Shown one piece after another: positions 17,855-26,219 of a DNA stretch of 64,000 bases. Origin of the DNA: Plasticicumulans lactativorans. Lineage in GTDB: Bacteria; Pseudomonadota; Gammaproteobacteria; Competibacterales; Competibacteraceae. Both the position numbers and the translations under genes were made by a program. Where the stretch lies: contig NZ_SLWY01000009.1 of assembly GCF_004341245.1 (NCBI RefSeq), forward strand, positions 143,208 through 207,207, read 5' to 3'. The notes below the pieces were generated by a model. It did no database searches, was not told where the DNA came from, and saw only the letters and a program-made list of their open reading frames with translations. Every line of letters starts with the position of its first letter. Position 1 is the first letter of the stretch.

Positions 17855-18589
17855 TCAATCGACCTTGGGGCATGGACCTCTAGCGGGGCACACCTCGCAG
17901 CGAGGCGTGACCCCGCAAATGTCACTGTAGGATATCCCATACTCGTCCTTGTCAGGGCTGCAATGAATGCGTATGAGTTTGTCAAGCACGCCCACGCTAG
18001 TCCCAAGATCATATTCGCGATAGCGTAGCCCGTTCAGGTGCGTGCTGCAAAGTGCTTTCAGCTCCCTCTCTCCTCGCCTGTCGCAGGTTAGGTGAACGCC
18101 CACGACGCGTCTCACAAATCGCTCCACATGAACGTCGACTGGCGCCTCGTCCAAGTACCCCGTCTGTTTCAGTAGGTTGGATCTTACTTTCGGTGCTCCC
18201 TTTCCGATCAAGGTGTGGCCGGTCCGCACTTGCTCCAACCAGCGCTTGACTGAGCCCGCATGGTCGATGTCTCGGAACGCCTTCGACACGAGCGCAGCCT
18301 TCTTCTCCCCAAAGCGGACGCCAGCCAGCGCTGTTCGAGCGGTGTAAGCGTTCTGCAGGCGCTTTATGTCTTGCAGAAGCCCCTTAGACTTCATGTCATG
18401 CGAACAACGTACTGCTAACGATCCAGGCATTTGAAAGTTGATTAGCAACTCCAATACTATGCGAAGCTGTTCCTCTTGATCCTCTCCGCTTATGACCGTG
18501 CGGTTCGTCTCGATCGCACGCAAGTTCCGCTCGAGGTCGGTGTCGTATTCGCGAAGCAGGATGCCTACAACGTCTCGAAACGCACTCAT
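17855..18589 (-). CDS. Endonuclease III-like HhH/Fe-S protein
   Basis: 244 residues. The middle reads LIGKGAPKVRSNLLKQTGYL then EAPVDVHVERFVRRVV, which lines up with the helix-hairpin-helix and the catalytic VDxHVxR segment (D152) of EndoIII/HhH-GPD glycosylases. The C-terminus has cysteines C225, C231, C234 and C240 in CX5CX2CX5C spacing, close to the CX6CX2CX5C 4Fe-4S loop of EndoIII. The N-terminal half is unlike standard Nth, and the catalytic lysine of bifunctional enzymes is not obvious. It may repair or cut modified DNA. It precedes an attC-like site and is less GC-rich than core genes, suggesting horizontal acquisition. Confidence 0.6.
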   Translation of the reverse strand: MSAFRDVVGILLREYDTDLERNLRAIETNRTVISGEDQEEQLRIVLELLINFQMPGSLAVRCSHDMKSKGLLQDIKRLQNAYTARTALAGVRFGEKKAALVSKAFRDIDHAGSVKRWLEQVRTGHTLIGKGAPKVRSNLLKQTGYLDEAPVDVHVERFVRRVVGVHLTCDRRGERELKALCSTHLNGLRYREYDLGTSVGVLDKLIRIHCSPDKDEYGISYSDICGVTPRCEVCPARGPCPKVD

Positions 18590-18858
18590 GGCTGCGCCTT
18601 CCCTTTTCAGGCTCGCTGATCTGACAGCCGAGCCGATCTGTCTAATTACAATTGTGTGACCTATCGGTCACCTAAACACGCCTACGATCTCAGAATATTC
18701 CACGAAAGGTAACGGTCGATCAGTTATTTAGCAAGTCTCCGTCCGGGAACTTTTCGTGTGTTATGCGGACCAGTACTTGCTGGCGCTACCTGATCAGGCG
18801 CCCGGTCGAGGCGCACGGTGCCTCCTGATATCCGGGTGGCGTCCTCCCGGTCGCAAGG
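18590..18858. promoter_or_regulatory. AT-richer intergenic region, nothing firmly recognised
   Basis: The 269 bp upstream of the EndoIII-like gene are the most AT-rich of the neighbourhood and include a TGACCTATCGGTCA palindrome near 18657-18670 that could be an operator. No second attC was found here, nor any coding remnant. Confidence 0.35.
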
Positions 18859-19263
18859 TTACTCGCCGGCGCCGGGGGCGAAGGGCTGGACCTTGTCCTG
18901 TTCCGCGGGGTCGTTCCGCGCCACCACCGCGCGGGCGGGTTCGGTTGCGCTGAGGTTGATCGCTTCGTGTGGGATGCCCGGCGGAATGAACAGGAATTCG
19001 CCGGCGGTGCTGATCACCTCGTGCTCCAGCGCCGGCCCCCAGCGCGTGCAGACGGTGCCCTCCAGCACGTAGATGCCCGTCTCGTAGCCGACGTGCAGGT
19101 GCGGCTCCGAGCGGGCGCCGGGCGGAATCACCACCAGGTGCATCGACAGCCCCGTGGCGTTGACGGTCTGCCCCGAGATGCCGATGAAGTAGGGGAGGCG
19201 CTGCAGTGTCGCGACTTCGACATCGGGCCGAACGCTCTGGACCTTGGGAGTGGAATCGCTCAT
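18859..19263 (-). CDS. Cupin-domain protein
   Basis: 134 residues forming a single cupin barrel. Metal-binding motif 1 is seen as HLHVGYETGIYVLEG and motif 2 as FIPPGIPHEAINL. Single-domain cupins can be small dioxygenases, isomerases or sensors, and the substrate is unknown here. AGGAG precedes the ATG by about eight bases. The gene follows the papain-like peptidase in the same direction, about 100 bp after it. Confidence 0.85.
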   Translation of the reverse strand: MSDSTPKVQSVRPDVEVATLQRLPYFIGISGQTVNATGLSMHLVVIPPGARSEPHLHVGYETGIYVLEGTVCTRWGPALEHEVISTAGEFLFIPPGIPHEAINLSATEPARAVVARNDPAEQDKVQPFAPGAGE

Positions 19264-19363
19264 GGCGGCGCTCCTGTGTGAGCGGGGTGGGATGACGCCC
19301 GGTACCTTCATGCCAACGGCATGGGTGCCGTGGCGATGCGGGTCGCATGGGCGAATGCGCAAG

Positions 19364-20236
19364 TCACGACAGGTACATCAAGGGGCATTTCTCCGCGGCC
19401 CGTTCGGCGAACGCAGGATAAGGCAACATGAACTGCAGTTGCGGGTACTGCGGGTCGCGGTACATCAGGTGCAGCGTGTCGCCCAGGCCGATGCCATTGA
19501 TGACGATCGCATGCCCGCCCGCCTCGAACTGCTGCACCGTGTACACGTCCAGCGCTGACGGCGTTCCGTTCGAGCTGTTGTACTCGACGGTATTCGTCCT
19601 GGCATGGGCGGTGTCGCCATGCGAGAAATGCCCGCTGCCCAACAGCAAGATGTTTTTGCCGATGGCGTCCACCATCAGGTTGGGGCTCAATGGATAGGGC
19701 CGAAAACCGTATTGCTGGAGCAGCGTTTCGTCTTCGAAATCGGTCAGCCCCATCAGGATCATCCGCGGCGCGGTGCGGCTGATGTAGGTGACGAACTGCT
19801 TGCTGATCGGGGGGATGGGGCTGATGTCGATGAAATCGTCCTCGCTGATGACCTTGATCAGGAACTTGTCCAGCACCTGCTTCCATTCCGTTTTGCTCGG
19901 GAACATCTCTTGCGTCGCCTGATGCAGCTTGTTCAGCAGCGTGTCGGGCAGGGGCGATGGCTTGTTCACCATCTGTTGCTGCAGGCCTTCCTCCCCCACC
20001 AGCCAGTCGATCCGGGTCTCGATCTTGCGCAGGCTTGAAATCCGTTTTTCGATCTCCCGGGCGCCTTGCAATTCCGTGGGCACATCGTGGAGGTTCGAAT
20101 AGGTCCGTCCGTAGGATTCGCGGATCATGCGGGCTGCGTAATACCAGCAGGTGGGGCCCTTCTGGGGGTTGGCGATCACGCGCTGGCCGCCTTTGTCGGT
20201 CTTGGTCGTCGCTGTCGCCAATAGCTTGATCTGCAT
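19364..20236 (-). CDS. Papain-like cysteine peptidase (C70/AvrRpt2-like)
   Basis: 290 residues. The N-terminal NPQKGPTCWYYAARMI places a cysteine (C30) in the papain-type QxxxxCW context. A later GGHAIVINGIG provides the histidine, and DTLHLMYRDPQ a plausible third residue, matching the order of C70-family peptidases. No Sec signal peptide or membrane segment is seen. C70 members include secreted plant-pathogen effectors, but most bacterial homologues are uncharacterised. The gene is flanked by a cupin and a 22-codon fragment and could be part of an inter-bacterial or accessory module (inference). Confidence 0.65.
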   Translation of the reverse strand: MQIKLLATATTKTDKGGQRVIANPQKGPTCWYYAARMIRESYGRTYSNLHDVPTELQGAREIEKRISSLRKIETRIDWLVGEEGLQQQMVNKPSPLPDTLLNKLHQATQEMFPSKTEWKQVLDKFLIKVISEDDFIDISPIPPISKQFVTYISRTAPRMILMGLTDFEDETLLQQYGFRPYPLSPNLMVDAIGKNILLLGSGHFSHGDTAHARTNTVEYNSSNGTPSALDVYTVQQFEAGGHAIVINGIGLGDTLHLMYRDPQYPQLQFMLPYPAFAERAAEKCPLMYLS

Positions 20237-20265
20237 GATCGTTGTCCCTGTATGCGTTGAAGTTG

Positions 20266-20334
20266 CTACACGCCGAGCGCGAAGCCGACGGCGATGGCCG
20301 GCAGGTGCGAGGTGACGAGCAGGAGCTTTTTCAT
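20266..20334 (-). pseudogene. 22-codon ORF, possible truncated membrane-protein start
   Basis: MKKLLLVTSHLPAIAVGFALGV followed by a stop. It resembles the N-terminal signal-anchor of small DM13-type membrane proteins (hydrophobic helix ending GFALG), which then continue much longer in intact members. Here it stops at once, so it looks like a leftover or a tiny membrane peptide. Evidence is weak. Confidence 0.3.
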
Positions 20335-20451
20335 GGTGCGACCGACGGAGCAGGACGTGCGCGGGCCGGCGGCCCGTGGGGCCTCGGGGGTGATCGAAAA
20401 GTAGTTTCTGATCAGGTGGCTGGGAAGGGTGGGGGGCGGGGGAAAAAAGAC

Positions 20452-20507
20452 ACCCTCACCCCCGGCCCCTCTCCCGGAGGGAGAGGGGGGCAAGGGCGAG
20501 GGTGAGG
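20452..20507. repeat. REP-like palindromic element
   Basis: Same family as the element at 10.3 kb: opens ACCCTCACCCCC, contains CCCCTCTCCCGGAGGGAGAGGGG-like arms, closes GGGTGAGG. It lies just beyond the 3' end of the benzoate operon (benK), a usual place for REP elements at transcript ends. Confidence 0.8.
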
Positions 20508-20534
20508 CGGAGAGCGGTGGCGGAGCCGGCAGGC

Positions 20535-21929
20535 TCAGCCGGCGGCGCGAGCCGGGGTGCCGGTGGCGATGGCGACAGGGGCGGCGGGAGCGTCGTCCGC
20601 GGCGCTCATCGTCTGGTGGTGCGGCTGCGGGGCGAGGCCGGCCTTGAGGAACATGCACAGGCCGGCGATCGCCGCCGGCAGGCCGACGACGACGAACGCG
20701 GTCGGCAGGCCGAGGCCGCTGGCGAGCACGGCGCCGCCGACCATCGAGCCGATCACCGAGCCGCTGCGGCCGACGGCGTTGGCCCAGGCCACGCCGGTGG
20801 CGCGGTTGGCGGTCGGGTAGTAGCCGGCGGCGAGCACGTTGACGCCGACCTGCGCGCCGGCGAGGCAGAAGCCGGCACCGAACACCGCCGCACCGAGCAG
20901 CCACACCGAGCCGGTGGCGCTGCCGATCGCCGCGACGAACACCGCCGCCATCACGTAGCCGACGCCGAGCACGCGGTGCGGGTCGACGCGATCCATCAGC
21001 GCGCCGAGCAGCAGCGCACCGACGGTGCCGCCGATCTGCAGCAGCATGGTCATCAGCGCGGCGTGCTTCAGCGACAGCCCGGCGCCGTTGATCACCGTCG
21101 GCAGCCAGCTCGCCAGCAGGTAGAACACCAGCAGGCTCATGAAGAAGGCGAGCCACAGCAGCAGCGTGCCGCGCACCAGCTCGGGCGCGAACAACTGGCG
21201 CACCGGCGAGCCCTTGGGCTTGTGCACGCCGACGAACTGCGCGCCGGCGAGGTCGGCGTGCGGGGCGATGCGGGCGAGGATCGCCGCGATGCGCGCGGCC
21301 GGGGCGTTGCGCATCACCAGGAAGCGCACCGATTCCGGCAGCGCCCAGGCCAGCACCGGCAGCAGCACGACTGGCGCGATGCCGCCGAGCAGCAGCACCG
21401 AGGTCCAGCCGTAGTCGGCGACCAGGTGCGCGGCGGCCAGCCCGCCGAAGGCCGAGCCCAGCGTGAAGCCGCAGAACATCAGCGTGGTCAGGAACGAGCG
21501 CCGCCGCTCGGGGCAGTACTCCGAGGTCAGCGTGATCGCGTTCGGCATCGCGCCGCCGAGGCCCATGCCGGTCAGGAAGCGCAGCACGGTGAGTTCGGTG
21601 ATCGAGGTGGACCAGGCCGAGGCGAGGCTCGCCAGGCCGAAGAAGGTCACGGTGATCAGCAGTGCGTACTTGCGGCCGATGCGGTCGGCCAGCGGGCCGA
21701 ACACGAAGGCGCCGATCATCAGGCCGAACAGCCCGGCGCCGAACAGCGGCGCGAGCTCGGCCGGTGTGACCTGCCACTGCGCCTTGAGCGCCGGGGCGAT
21801 GAAGCCGATCGCGCCGGTATCGAAGCCGTCGATGGCGACGATGATGAAGCACAGGGCGACGATCAGTGCCTGGAAACGCGATAGCGGATGGGCGTTGATG
21901 AAGTCCTGGACGTCGATGCTGCGGGTCAT
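20535..21929 (-). CDS. benK: Aromatic acid:H+ symporter (AAHS family), benzoate transporter
   Basis: 464-residue 12-span major facilitator. The AAHS hallmark IDGFDTGAIGFIAPAL is in the first span, and the loop 2-3 motif GPLADRIGRKYALL follows. Its position as last gene of the ben-cat operon points to benzoate or a related aromatic acid as substrate. PcaK-type 4-hydroxybenzoate transporters are close relatives, so the symbol rests on context. The C-terminal tail is alanine/proline rich and poorly conserved-looking. Confidence 0.88.
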   Translation of the reverse strand: MTRSIDVQDFINAHPLSRFQALIVALCFIIVAIDGFDTGAIGFIAPALKAQWQVTPAELAPLFGAGLFGLMIGAFVFGPLADRIGRKYALLITVTFFGLASLASAWSTSITELTVLRFLTGMGLGGAMPNAITLTSEYCPERRRSFLTTLMFCGFTLGSAFGGLAAAHLVADYGWTSVLLLGGIAPVVLLPVLAWALPESVRFLVMRNAPAARIAAILARIAPHADLAGAQFVGVHKPKGSPVRQLFAPELVRGTLLLWLAFFMSLLVFYLLASWLPTVINGAGLSLKHAALMTMLLQIGGTVGALLLGALMDRVDPHRVLGVGYVMAAVFVAAIGSATGSVWLLGAAVFGAGFCLAGAQVGVNVLAAGYYPTANRATGVAWANAVGRSGSVIGSMVGGAVLASGLGLPTAFVVVGLPAAIAGLCMFLKAGLAPQPHHQTMSAADDAPAAPVAIATGTPARAAG

Positions 21930-22137
21930 GACGGTTTTCTCCTCTGGTTATCGTAATCGGCGTCGTGGCGCCGGTTTCCCGTGGCGTGGCTGCCGGGCCG
22001 CGGCCGAAACCGGGCAGCAGCGGGCCGCGCGGTGCCGGACGGGCCACCGCGGGGACGGGTTTCGTGGTGTGTCGAGCCGTGCGGCCGTCGCCCCTTTCAG
22101 GGCGTCGGCTGGCGGCGGCGGGCCGTACCGGCCCTGC

Positions 22138-22896
22138 TCAGGCGCCCTGGCGCTTGACCAGGAACGGCCCCGATCCCTGGCAGGTCGGCATCAGCTTGAT
22201 GCGGTTGACGTTGACGTGCGGCGGCAGCCCCAGCGCCCAGGCGACCGCCTCGGCGACGTCGTCGGCGGTCAGCGGCTGCGTACCCGCGTACACCTGCGCC
22301 GCCTTGTCGGCGTCGCCGTGGAAGCGCACCAGGCTGAACTCGGTGCCGCCGGCGAGGCCGGGCTCGACGTTGGTCACGCGCACCCCGGTGCCGGCCAGGT
22401 CGGCCTTGAGGTTGAGGCTGAACTGCCGGACGAAGGCCTTCGAGGCGCCGTAGACGTGCCCGCCGGGGTAGGGGTAGCTGCCGGCGGGGCTGCCGAGGTT
22501 GACGACGTGGCCGCGGTTGCGCTCGACCATGCCGGGCAGCAGGGCACGGGTCATGTGCATCAGCCCGCTGACGTTGGCCGCCACCATGCGGTCCCAGTCG
22601 TCGAGCCGCGCCTGGTAAGCCGGCTCCATGCCGAGCGCGAGGCCGGCGTTGTTGACCAGCACGTCGACCTCGCGCCAGCCGGGCGGCAGGCTGCCGGGCA
22701 GCGCCGCGACGGCGGCGGCATCGGTGACGTCGAGCGGCAGCGGCAGCAGCGCGTCGCCGAGTTCGTCGTGCAGGGCGGCGAGCCGTTCGGCGCGCCGCGC
22801 CGCGGCGATCACCCGGTAGCCGTCGCGCACGAGGCGCCGCGCGATCGCCGCGCCGAAGCCGGCGCTCGCGCCGGTGACCAGCGCGACGCGGCTCAC
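22138..22896 (-). CDS. Short-chain dehydrogenase/reductase (YdfG-like)
   Basis: 252 residues. N-terminal NAD(P)-binding TGASAGFG is at about residues 8-15, followed by NNAG and the catalytic YGASK. The sequence resembles YdfG-type 3-hydroxy acid dehydrogenases, but its role between catC and benK is unknown; oxidation or reduction of an aromatic side-product is possible. The GTG start overlaps the catC stop (GTGA), so it is translated with the catechol genes. It is an unusual passenger in a ben-cat operon. Confidence 0.85.
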   Translation of the reverse strand: MSRVALVTGASAGFGAAIARRLVRDGYRVIAAARRAERLAALHDELGDALLPLPLDVTDAAAVAALPGSLPPGWREVDVLVNNAGLALGMEPAYQARLDDWDRMVAANVSGLMHMTRALLPGMVERNRGHVVNLGSPAGSYPYPGGHVYGASKAFVRQFSLNLKADLAGTGVRVTNVEPGLAGGTEFSLVRFHGDADKAAQVYAGTQPLTADDVAEAVAWALGLPPHVNVNRIKLMPTCQGSGPFLVKRQGA

Positions 22897-23180
22897 GCCG
22901 CGTCTCCGATCGCCGAGGGGTGGCGGGCGAGCGGCGTGACGCTCAGTTCCATGTACGGGAACAGCGGCAGCGTCGACAGCAGTTCGTGCAGTTCGTCGTG
23001 GCTGTCGACGTCGAAGATGCTGACGTTGGCGTAGCAGCCGGCGACGCGCCACAGGTGGCGCCACTTGCCCTGGCGCTGCAGCTCCTGCGCACGCGCCTTC
23101 TCGGCGGCCTTGCGCCGCTCGAAGGTTTCCGGGTCCACGTCGTGCGGCACGCGCACATCCATCCGGACGCAATACAGCAT
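22893..23180 (-). CDS. catC: Muconolactone delta-isomerase
   Basis: 95 residues, normal size for the family. Converts muconolactone to 3-oxoadipate enol-lactone, step three of the catechol ortho route. MLYCVRMDVRVPHDVDPETF and the GKWRHLWRVAGCYANVSIFDV block with SHDELHELL are characteristic. It follows catB by 17 bp and overlaps the SDR gene by four. Confidence 0.95.
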   Translation of the reverse strand: MLYCVRMDVRVPHDVDPETFERRKAAEKARAQELQRQGKWRHLWRVAGCYANVSIFDVDSHDELHELLSTLPLFPYMELSVTPLARHPSAIGDAA

Positions 23181-23197
23181 GGGGGTGTCCTCCGTAC

Positions 23198-24361
23198 TCA
23201 GGCGCGCGCGTAGCGGCGCAGCTTGTCTTCGTCGAGGGTGACGCCGAGCCCCGGCCCGCTCGGCAGGTGCACGTGGCAGTCGGCGTAGTGCAGCGGCTCG
23301 GTGACGAGGTCGTCGGTGAGGATCTGCGGGCCGAAGTGCTCGCAGCCCCAGGCGAGCTCGCGCAGGCCGGCGAACACCTGCAGGTGCGCGGCCGCACCGA
23401 TCGAGCTCTCCAGCAGGCAGCCGCCGTAGAGGCCGATGCCGGCCGCCTCGGCGACCGCGGCGACCTTGCGCGTGCCGAGCAGGCCGCCGTGCTTGACGAG
23501 CTTCAGCGACACCGCGTCGGCCGCGCCGGCGTGGGCGACGGCGAGCATGTCGTGGGGGCTGAACACGCACTCGTCGGCCAGCAGCGGCACCGCCGAGCGC
23601 GCCCGCACCCGCGCCAGCCCCGCCAGGTTCCACGCCGGCACCGGCTGCTCGACCAGGCGCACGCCGATTTCGGCGAGCTCCGGCAGGCAGCGGTTGGCGA
23701 TGGTTTCGTCCCAGGCCTGGTTGGCGTCGACGATCAGCCGCGCGCGCCCTTCGAGCGCGACGGCGAGCCGGCGCAGCCGGGCGAGGTCGGCTTCCGGCGC
23801 CTGCGCGCCGATCTTGACCTTGAAGGTGTCGTGCAGGCGCGCGGCGAGCTTCTGCCCGGCCTCCTCGATCTCCTGGCCGGCGTCGCCGGAGGCGAGCGTC
23901 CACAGCACCGGGATGCGCTCGCGCACCGTGCCGCCGAGCAGCGCCGCCGCCGGCACGCCGAGGGTGCGGCCGACGGCGTCGAACAGCGCGCTCTCCAGCG
24001 CGCCCTTGGCGGCGTTGTTGCGCTTCGCGGCGGCGTCGAGCAGTGCGCCGGCGCGCTCGAACTGGTCGGCGCGCGCGCCGATCAGCGCCGGCGCGAGGTG
24101 GGCGTCGAGGGTCGCCTTGATGCTCTCGACGCACTCCTCGCTCCAGCGCGGCCCGCCGAGCGTGGCGGCCTCGCCGATGCCTTCGACGCCGTTGTCGAGG
24201 CGCACGCGCACGATCACGTAGCTCTGCGCGCTGACCGACAGTGACGACAGCTTGTGGCGGCGCACCGTCGGCACGTCGACGATGTGGCTGCTGACCGCGC
24301 GCACCGTCAGGTCACGCGCCAGGTCCGCGGCGGGCCGCAGGGGGGGAAGGTTTGCGGACAT
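23198..24361 (-). CDS. catB: Muconate cycloisomerase
   Basis: 387-residue enolase-superfamily enzyme that cycloisomerises cis,cis-muconate to muconolactone. Visible active-site pieces: KVKIG (catalytic lysine), VDANQAW, VEQP and ADEC (metal ligands D, E, D) and SLKLVKHGG (second lysine). The N-terminal capping domain contains the EAATLGGPRWSEE substrate-loop stretch. It sits between catA and catC in the same direction. A chloromuconate preference cannot be excluded from sequence alone. Confidence 0.95.
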   Translation of the reverse strand: MSANLPPLRPAADLARDLTVRAVSSHIVDVPTVRRHKLSSLSVSAQSYVIVRVRLDNGVEGIGEAATLGGPRWSEECVESIKATLDAHLAPALIGARADQFERAGALLDAAAKRNNAAKGALESALFDAVGRTLGVPAAALLGGTVRERIPVLWTLASGDAGQEIEEAGQKLAARLHDTFKVKIGAQAPEADLARLRRLAVALEGRARLIVDANQAWDETIANRCLPELAEIGVRLVEQPVPAWNLAGLARVRARSAVPLLADECVFSPHDMLAVAHAGAADAVSLKLVKHGGLLGTRKVAAVAEAAGIGLYGGCLLESSIGAAAHLQVFAGLRELAWGCEHFGPQILTDDLVTEPLHYADCHVHLPSGPGLGVTLDEDKLRRYARA

Positions 24362-24418
24362 GCGGGTATCTCCGGGCAGTCCGGCCGGGCGGGGGCGCCC
24401 GGCGCAGGGATCGATCGG

Positions 24419-24455
24419 CCGGCCGCCGTGCCGCGGTTGCGGGCACGGCGGCCGG
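24419..24455. terminator. Large hairpin between catA and catB
   Basis: CCGGCCGCCGTGCC pairs with GGCACGGCGGCCGG (14 bp stem, nine-base loop) in the 107-bp catA-catB gap. There is no T-run on the minus strand, so it more likely protects or tunes the polycistronic ben-cat mRNA than ends it. Confidence 0.6.
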
Positions 24456-24468
24456 ACCAGGGCGCGGC

Positions 24469-25320
24469 TCAGCCCGCGAGCGGCTCCAGCACGATGTCGT
24501 AATCGACGACGAAGCGGGTGTCCGCGCCGGCCGGGGCCGGCTTGAAGTCGACGACCAGCGAGTTCTTCACCGCGAACACCGAGTCGCTGTCGAGGTACTG
24601 GTCGTCACGGTCGAAGATCTGCGTGACCAGCTCGTGGTAGCCGGCGGCGCGCACGCGGAAGTGGATGTGCGCGGGGCGGAAGGGGTGGCGGTCCATCATC
24701 TGCAGCAGCTCGCCGGCCGGGCCGTCGAAGGGGATCGGGTAGGCGATCGGGCGCAGCGCGCGGAAGGCGTAGTAGCCGTTCTCGTCGGTGCGGAACTGGC
24801 CGCGCAGGTTGAACTCGGGCTGGTCGGGGTCCTGCTGCTCGTAGAGCCCGTTCGGCGAGGTTTCCCAGACGGCGACCAGCGCGTCCTTGACCGGGCGGCC
24901 GTTGACGCCGAGCACGCGGCCCTGCACCAGCACGGAATCGCCTTCCTTGCCGCCCTGCACGATGCTGCTGCCGTTCGGCAGCAGCGGCGAGTTCTCGCGC
25001 CAGAACGGGCCGAGCACCGCGCTCTCGGTGGCGGCGCCGCGCTCGGCGCTGTGGTGGTCGAGGAAGTCGACCAGGCTCTCCAGCCCGAACACGTCGCTGG
25101 CGAGGATCGCCTCGTTGCGCTTGTCGTCCGACATCTGGCCGATGCGCACGACGAAGTCGCAGGCGGCGAGGTACTCGGGGGTGGTCAGCTTCACTTCGCG
25201 GGCGAAGTCATGCATGTGGCGGATCAGTGCCGTCATCAGTTCGCGCGTGCGCGGCGTGGTCTTGGGCCCGATCGCGCCGATGACGGTATCGGTGAAGGCT
25301 TCCATCGAAAGTTCGGCCAT
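24469..25320 (-). CDS. catA: Catechol 1,2-dioxygenase (intradiol, hydroxyquinol-like type)
   Basis: 283 residues. Non-haem Fe(III) enzyme cleaving catechol to cis,cis-muconate. Iron-ligand segments are visible: NGLYEQQDPD near residue 150 (Tyr), LRGQFRTDENGYYAFRALRP (Tyr) and RPAHIHFRV (two His). The YPIPFDGPAGELLQMMDRHP stretch and short length recall hydroxyquinol/chlorocatechol 1,2-dioxygenases more than the classical ~310-residue CatA. A GGAGA box precedes the ATG. Context between benD and catB makes catechol the expected substrate; breadth toward substituted catechols is inference. Confidence 0.9.
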   Translation of the reverse strand: MAELSMEAFTDTVIGAIGPKTTPRTRELMTALIRHMHDFAREVKLTTPEYLAACDFVVRIGQMSDDKRNEAILASDVFGLESLVDFLDHHSAERGAATESAVLGPFWRENSPLLPNGSSIVQGGKEGDSVLVQGRVLGVNGRPVKDALVAVWETSPNGLYEQQDPDQPEFNLRGQFRTDENGYYAFRALRPIAYPIPFDGPAGELLQMMDRHPFRPAHIHFRVRAAGYHELVTQIFDRDDQYLDSDSVFAVKNSLVVDFKPAPAGADTRFVVDYDIVLEPLAG

Positions 25321-25433
25321 GATGTCTCTCCAGTTTTCAGGTGGTGGTGGGTCGGTTGGACACGGTTGGTGGTGGGGCGCCGGCCGCGGGGGCGGCCGGG
25401 CGCCGGTCGGGTGCGGGGCTCCGCCCCGCGGAT

Positions 25434-26219
25434 TCAGCCGAGGTCGCCGCCCGCGACGGGCAGCACGACGCCGGTGAGGTACGAGGCCTCGTCGGACGCC
25501 AGGAACAGGATCGGGGCGGCCTGCTCCTCCAGCGTCCCGTAGCGCTTCATCAGCGAGGACTCGACGGTCTGGTCGACGATCTGCTGGTACCAGGCCTGTT
25601 CCTGTGCGCTCGGTTGTGCGGCGTTGCGCGGGATGCGCCGCGGCGGCGCCTCGGTGCCGCCGGGGGCGACGGCCACCACGCGGATGCCCTGCGCCGCGTA
25701 CTCGAAGGCGAGGCAGGCGGTCAGCGCGTTGACCCCGCCCTTCGCCGCGCCGTAGGGCACGCGGTTGACGCCGCGGGTCGCCACCGAGGAAACGTTGACG
25801 ATGACCCCGCGCTGCCGGGCGACCAGGTAGGGCAGTGCCGCGCGGCAGCCCCACAGCGTCGGGAACAGCGAGCGGCGCACCTCGGCCTCGATCTCGTGCT
25901 CGGCGTAGTGCTCGAATGGCTTCGCCCAGATCGTCCCGCCGACGTTGTTGATCAGGATGTCGATGTGGCCGAAGCGCGCATGGGCGCTCGCCAGCGCCTG
26001 GCAGGCGTCGTCGTAGCGTTCGAGGTCGGCGCTGATCGCGAGCGCCTCGCCGCCGGCGGCGACGATCTCGGCCTCGACCTCGGCGGTCAGTGCGGAACGG
26101 TCGACCAGCGCGAGCCGCGCGCCTTCGCGTGCCATCGCCACGGCCACGGTGCGGCCGATGCCCTGCGCCGCGCCGGTGACGACGGCGACCTTCCCGTTGA
26201 AACGTCCGGCGTGGACCAT
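25434..26219 (-). CDS. benD: Benzoate cis-diol dehydrogenase
   Basis: 261-residue short-chain dehydrogenase that oxidises and decarboxylates the benzoate cis-diol to catechol with NAD+. TGAAQGIG is at about residues 15-22, INNVGGTIWAKPF in the middle, and the catalytic YGAAKGG follows. Its start overlaps the benC stop by one base (TGATG). A 113-bp gap with two GC hairpins follows before catA. Confidence 0.94.
   Translation of the reverse strand: MVHAGRFNGKVAVVTGAAQGIGRTVAVAMAREGARLALVDRSALTAEVEAEIVAAGGEALAISADLERYDDACQALASAHARFGHIDILINNVGGTIWAKPFEHYAEHEIEAEVRRSLFPTLWGCRAALPYLVARQRGVIVNVSSVATRGVNRVPYGAAKGGVNALTACLAFEYAAQGIRVVAVAPGGTEAPPRRIPRNAAQPSAQEQAWYQQIVDQTVESSLMKRYGTLEEQAAPILFLASDEASYLTGVVLPVAGGDLG

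Noticed and set aside
18756..18770. Second attC-like end (GTTATGC) near the EndoIII-like gene
   Set aside because: No matching partner end or inverted repeat is found at attC distance in either direction.
20266..22047. 593-codon minus-strand frame across benK
   Set aside because: It is the shadow of the MFS gene in another frame; only its last 22 codons (a separate small ORF) look possibly meaningful.
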